From contig OX381717.1 in NCBI GenBank assembly GCA_947462335.1, positions 44,869,523 through 44,933,522 of the forward strand: a stretch of DNA of 64,000 nt, given 5' to 3'. Source of the stretch: Harmothoe impar (taxonomy: Eukaryota; Annelida; Polychaeta; Phyllodocida; Polynoidae). A program made the translations under genes and the position numbers. The notes beneath the pieces are model-generated. The model saw nothing but the letters and a program-made list of their open reading frames with translations, searched no databases and had not been told where the DNA came from. Shown piece after piece: positions 58,733 through 64,000 of this stretch (position 1 is the stretch's first letter; each line of letters begins with the position of its first letter).

Positions 58733-58885
58733 TTTTGGGTGAGTAGAGGCTCTAGATAAAGGTCCAGCATAACCTGACCCTCACAAGAATGGCCCTTGAC
58801 CCATCTTTTATAGTCCAGCAGTGTTTGACTTTGATATATGAGTGCTTTAGACGACATTGGTTGACGCTGATATTTGCCTGGGTGT
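58733..58885 (+). pseudogene. Degenerate copy of the KCNMB-like 3' end
   Basis: This plus-strand segment matches the last codons and about 110 bases of 3' UTR of the minus-strand KCNMB-like gene (18600-18750), with anchors such as AAAGGTCCAGCATAACCTG and GACGACATTGGTTGACGCTG. The reading frame that corresponds to EALDEGPAWPDPH has a premature stop at the Trp position. It lies upstream of methyltransferase copy 4 but is inverted relative to the original. Confidence 0.75.
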
Positions 58886-60653
58886 AGTCCTCTTATGCCT
58901 CAGTAAGATGGGGCATACTAACCCACCTTATTTCCCATACAGGGCATGCTGCCACAGAAACTTTTTAGATGATATTTGGGAGAGAAATTTAGGAGATTCT
59001 TTCTTACTACCTTAAATTCTGGTGTATAAGTGTAACTCGCGTATAGGGGGCCCCATAATTTTGAAAAATCATGTAAGCCTGAAAAGAGGTCCAGTAATTA
59101 ATGTTTTAGTACTGAACTATAGTGGCCAAAACCTATGTATAAGATGAACCCCGACTCTGCAGCGTGAACAGCACTGGCAACCTGACTCAAGGAGTAGCTC
59201 CGGCCTCTTAGTCACAGTGTCTTGACCTATTACATTAATTCGAAATAGGTAATAGGAGGTAGCCACTTAGGATAATGACAATATAAGAGAGTTGATTTAG
59301 CCTACTTAGAAGCAATTATATGAGCTGTTATTGCACAAATATACTTATAGGTGATATACGTTGCCAAAGGTATGGCATTTTAGAGGCCAAATGGCATGGT
59401 TTATGTGTGACAGGGTTGAGAAGTTTTTACATGTAGGTACTTCAGTTTGCAATTAACTTAGGGTATCACTGTTATTCATTGGTATTACCATAATTCTAGG
59501 ACATATGTTATTTCTACCTGGTTTCCTGCATTTTTTAATGCCATATTCAGTTTCCACATTGATAGAACCTGTTTCCATGATTAATAATTATCATGTCTTT
59601 GCCACCTCTTGGTATAAACCATTCACTATCAGGGAGCAAAACACCAATCACATGGTCATGTAACACGGTAATTCTGGCCCTTACTAAAGTATCACTGTAA
59701 TTCTAGCCCTCACTAATGTAGCACTGTATGAATATCTCAAGAGGGGTCAAAATTCATTCCCCCCCCCCCACCCCCTGTTTGAAAAGGTGCTAGAGATGAA
59801 GACTTACACTAGGTATCCAAGGTCATTTTCAGATTTATGTTGCAGATGTGGAAACTGGTTAAATGGATAGACCATGTTAAAAGATAAAAACGTCCCATTT
59901 TAATATCATTTTGGATTTGCCAGCCATTTGTAAATGGAAAAGTATGGTTTGGACGTTCAACCATTGTCTCAACTAGGTTATGCAGGCATATTGTAAGTCT
60001 TCTGAGGTCCCTGAGTGACATAATAGATCCTGGAAACTGCTTTATAACTGGTGACAGTACGAATCCCCTTTATTCAATGAAGATTCAATAATTTCAGGCT
60101 TGAACTCTCATTTATACAGACCTTCAAAATCCTAACATATTACATTGGTTCTCATACATCCTGCACAGAAGTAGTTGCACATCACAAGTTTGGTAGTCTC
60201 TCATTTCTCCAATGTGTCAGATATCTCACAGTTTTTTTAGTCATCCTTTGTAAGGGTTATGGAGACTGTGTCTATTTTTTTCCTGATCTAAATAACCAAT
60301 GTTGACTTCAGAATTTTCATTCAAAAATGAGGAAAAAGCTTATATTACGAATGTCCTTGAACAGGGGAGACGGCCAAATTTCAAATAGACACTAGACAAC
60401 AGTTATTCAATACATCGAAATTGATTTTTGTTATGGGCATAGGTCAATGTGGTATACATCAGTTCCACGTAATGTTTATCTGCTAAAAGAGTATTATTAA
60501 CATACTAAGGCAAAAAAAGAATGTTTGTTTCAGATCACCCGACCGATCCTATCAAAACTGGGCCGACCCTACATTTTTTATATTCAAATTTGAAGAAATT
60601 TCTATATTATTAGACATTTTTGTGGTCAATTGTAATTTTACAAAGGTTTTCTA
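58886..60653. other. Intergenic, nothing recognised except a dispersed repeat
   Basis: A copy of the dispersed repeat with TTTGTTTCAGATCACCCGACC lies at 60508-60580. A C-run is present at 59760-59770. No gene seen. Confidence 0.45.
60508..60580 (+). repeat. Dispersed repeat, copy 2
   Basis: Matches the repeat at 100-165: A-run, TTTGTTTCAG, CCCGACCGATCCTATC, then CTGGGCCG. Confidence 0.6.
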
Positions 60654-61175
60654 AAAACCCACTTCCACCAAGATCCATTCTTCCATTCCGTCCATCAATC
60701 CGTCCAGTTTTTGACCAAAATTGATGGAAGGAATGGACAGACGGATTCCGTCCTTCAATCTGTCCATTCCGTCCATCACAGAGTGACCAACATGACCAGA
60801 AAATGGACGGATTCTGTAGAAAAATGGATGGACGGAAATATCAAAAAAGTATGATATCCCCGTCCGTCCATTCTGTCCATCAATCCGAACATCAATCCGT
60901 CCATCAATCCATCCATCATTCAGTCCATCAATCCATCCAGTTTGTGGTAAAAAAACTGGACGGATTGATGGACGGAATGGACGGACGGATTCCGTCCATC
61001 AATCCGTCCATCAATCCGTCCATCAATCCCTCCATCAATCCCTCCATCAATCCGTCCATCAATCCGTCCATCAATCCGTCCATCAATCCGTCCATCAATC
61101 CCTCCAGTTTTTGACCACAAACTGGACGGATTGATGGACCGAATGGATGGACGGTCCTTGGTGGAAGTGGGTTTT
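60654..61175. mobile_element. MITE filled with a 12-bp satellite
   Basis: Exact 19-bp inverted ends AAAACCCACTTCCACCAAG (60654-60672 and complement 61157-61175). The interior is a tandem array of CCGTCCATCAAT units (60975-61110) plus inverted versions (GACGGATTGATGG). Similar satellite units extend beyond the right end to about 61245. No flanking duplication is clear. Confidence 0.75.
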
Positions 61176-61534
61176 GTCTCTCCGTCCATCAAATCCGTCC
61201 ACATACCTGCTTTTTTGGACGGATTTTATGGATGGACAGATGGATGGTCGTTGGTGGGGGCACCCCTTAAGGGTATCGTACAGGGGCTTCCCGCCATAAA
61301 ACCCTGGTAATATCCCTCTTGGATTATTCCATTCATTCCCTCTGAATATCTGTTATTATCATAATATCTAGACATGGGAATTTCCTTGAATAAACAGGGA
61401 ATATGATAATTATTATATTACACTACCTGGCATGTGATTCTTGCTTGTCTGGGCATCTTTCTCTTGACACATCTTTGTATGAGAGTAAATTTCAATGTTA
61501 AATGTTGTTCATTTCTAGAATTCAGCTGATTGAA

Positions 61535-64000
61535 ATGGATGCCAATGAAGGGATTGACCAGTATGAAAAAGCTCTGCAGCAGGTTGAAGACACTATCCAT
61601 CCAGCCCTGTCTGGTGCAGAAGTTATCACGCAGTATGACAATTGGTCTAGTTATGATGAGGTATGATGTTATAACGATGACTTCAATTATGTCTCTTCAT
61701 ATCAGTATAACTAAGCAGGGGTAGACACTATCTTTGTCAGCTGTGGGCCACCTGGCCTGATAGCTGCAGAAAGCTATGGGCCCGGACACCAGATCTGAGG
61801 GCCAAAGGTCAATTTTTGTTTCTTTTATTAGAGAAAAAAGTATATATTCCTGAATGGTCTATAATAGAGTGGAACCAATATAATTAGTTCCGGAAACCTC
61901 CCTCGTTCTTAAGATATCTTGCATGAACCAGGCACACTTTTTCTTTTACTAAAATGTGAGGATTATGGGCTCCTTAGCCAGTGTTAGTGTCCAACTATGC
62001 ATAAGACCCATAAGACCCATAATCTCAGCCAGCGTCACATTTTTTATATTACAAATTGCTGTGGCAGCTGTTAGTACACAATACTGTTATCAATATAATA
62101 TGCCATGTAGTCAGAGATGATAATCCCCAGTACAATGGCAAATTATCTTGTTTTTAAATGTGACAGCTGCTCCCAAACAATGGTCACCAAAAACATAGTG
62201 TTCACAGAGAAAACAACCAGCATCCAAAGGTTGCCAGAGAGCTATATGACTCCCCCAGGTGACTCTCTTAGGTAAGCCAGAGAGTCACCTAGGCTCCCTT
62301 AGGCGACCTGGGCTCCCCTAGAGAGGAGAGTTATTCTGGAGGCAACATGGACTCCCTTTTGACGCTGTTTCTTTTCTCTGTGTTGAGGCGAACACCAATA
62401 TATCAATTCTACATGATTGTATAGTTCTTTACAAAACCCTAGCCCGTCTTTATTCATATGAATTTGTGGCATAGAAATCATTCTGATATGATTTTTTTGA
62501 ATAACTTCATACTAATAGGCAATACCATATTGAAATAATGACTAAAGTATTTGTATTTGGAACTAAGATAACCTTAGGTAGTGGGCATCTTTCTCACAAC
62601 ATGGAAAGGGTAGTTGGTGCATTTTGGGGGACCAGAAACGCTTTAAAGGGGGAGCCAAAAAAGATTCAGCGTGCTCGCGTGAATGATCCCCAGCCCCACT
62701 GTTGTTTAAAAAAATGACCACTCCCTAAGTAATTTTTTGCAGGACTTTATCGATATATTGAAATGCAAAGGATATAAAGTGGTGGTTGATACAGTTGTGA
62801 AGTATCTGTCAGACAACAGGGATGTCAGAGTGTTGGATGTGGCCGCTGGGACAGGAGTGGTTGGTGTAGAGGTAACTGACTGTTATTAGTAAGGGGTTTG
62901 GATGTTAAATGCAACAAGTCCATTCCAGAATTAAAGGGGGCAATTATGGCATTTAGGTAGCCTAGTGTGTGTGTGTATACTGGTCAGATTCTAATGGCAC
63001 AAGAAATATATATTACCTTGGGGTTATTTTTTGAGAATTACATTTGACTTTGATTTTTTGAAACAAAATATTTTAGTGTTTATTTTGAAAATGTTGTTTT
63101 ATGAGTTTTGCAATGAAACTCCTATTTGCAAAAAGATGAAAAGTAGCAAAATATGATAATTAATATGACTAACACATCTCCTTATGATTAAGATTACTTT
63201 TAAAGCCAACCAAGAGGCGACAGGCTTTAATGTCCCGGTATTAGCCATACGCATCAGGAGGAGACTTGTCTCACCTCCACCTGGAGCCATTACCCATCAA
63301 ATAACACCAATTTATATACAATTATATCTCAAACTCTTCCTTTTATAACTAGCTGCTAGATATTGCATTTTACACTTTGCACTTCTTTGGATTTTAAACG
63401 TTATAAATATATGTACGTGGTGAACTTTTGGCAATGAGGTATGAGGTTAAGAAGCCTGAATCCAGACATCCCAGATCCATAAGATCCATTGAGCCACAGC
63501 TGCATACGTAATACCAACTACTGCTGACCATATTGTGATAGGTAACATAAAGGTGACCCACTGACCCTGCACCTCCATTTAAGATAGTTTTTTGTGAATT
63601 CTTATCAAAATAGTTGAAGGCCCATGGATTCACCAATCTCGATGCACTTGACCCCTCTGAAGGAATGCTCACTTCTGCAAAACAGAAGAATTGCTATAAG
63701 AATTATATCCAAGAATTCTTTCCCAGTGAGAACCCATCAACTAAAACAAGTAAGAAAAATAGGTGTCTTTGTAGTACTTTTTTCATTTTCTTGCTGTCTA
63801 TAACTAATCTCCATCACTTACCTATTTAAAAAAAAATTAAGACAGCGATTTTCATAGTCTGATTTTGGTATTTTGATAATAAACTTTTCAAAGCTTTTCA
63901 ATAGCAAATATTAATTGATAGTATAAATTCTATTTGTTACGCTAATGAGAATGTTTTTGCAATGTCAGGTAGCTATGATGTTCTGGTGGTTTCTCATGGC
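61535..64000 (+). CDS. METTL27 (WBSCR27)-like methyltransferase, copy 4 (truncated by window end)
   Basis: Coding exons seen: 61535-61660, 62743-62871, 63614-63749, and the first 32 bases of exon 4 (63969 onward); exon 5 is beyond the window. Phases 0, 0, 1 match the other copies. Exon 2 is one codon longer (129 instead of 126 bp) because its start (DFIDILKCKGYK) is shifted relative to VLHALNYKAHK of copy 2. Motif I is LDVAAGTGVVG and the acidic motif DALDPSEGML. Exon 1 and its 5' flank are nearly the same as in copy 2 (GTATGAGAGTAAATTTCAATG upstream region), suggesting that copies 2 and 4 share the most recent ancestor. The frame is intact as far as seen. Confidence 0.82.

Noticed and set aside
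60970..61115. CRISPR-like regular repeats
   Set aside because: 12-bp units are contiguous without unique spacers, and the genome is eukaryotic; this is a satellite inside a MITE.

Overview
The window looks like nuclear DNA of an invertebrate animal, most likely marine. Genes are short exons with GT-AG introns, AATAAA signals follow stop codons, and most of the sequence is transposable elements typical of echinoderms, lancelets, hemichordates and similar genomes (Ngaro and DIRS tyrosine-recombinase retrotransposons, TTAA-flanked elements, foldback elements). The species cannot be fixed from the sequence alone. There is no operon structure, CRISPR array or bacterial gene.

The backbone is a same-strand tandem array of four paralogous METTL27 (WBSCR27)-like methyltransferase genes: copy 1 (1312-10791), copy 2 (22555-24700), copy 3 (40139-42613) and copy 4 (61535 to the window end, truncated). 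Each has five coding exons with the same sizes and intron phases. All four reading frames are intact, although the DNA between and inside them is full of repeats.

Between the copies lie other host genes: the last two coding exons of a BK-channel beta-subunit (KCNMB)-like gene (minus, 18702-19751), and an ankyrin-repeat SOCS-box (ASB-type) gene of 818 codons (minus, 44129-46585). A degenerate copy of the KCNMB 3' end lies near copy 4 (58733-58885). A possible orphan signal-peptide exon lies at 21044-21165.

Mobile elements by region: a full-length Ngaro element (3639-10511) sits in intron 4 of copy 1, and its pol is split by a 1454-bp element with a 6-bp target duplication. A long-TIR element with a decayed transposon gene covers 12851-15706. 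At 24838-33380 several elements are nested: a TTAA-flanked (piggyBac-type) element inserted in a terminal repeat, an AACGTT-rich element inside it, a DIRS1-like block with broken gag, pol and recombinase, and a 108-bp palindromic MITE in the DIRS pol. A second Ngaro element (33415-38799) lies 34 bp further on and has two frameshifts. At 48361-49199 there is a TA-flanked CTGTA-rich MITE. At 51367-57445 two copies of one repeat each hold an insertion the other lacks: a 345-bp TTAA MITE in one, and a 4.1-kb LTR retrotransposon with one coiled-coil gag-like ORF and no pol in the other. Near 60.7-61.2 kb there is a MITE filled with a 12-bp satellite.

The main points for a second look are the in-frame UAG between gag and pol in the first Ngaro element, the paired CCCH and CCHC zinc motifs in YR-retrotransposon gags, the insertions whose empty sites can be read in this same window, and the preserved methyltransferase array.
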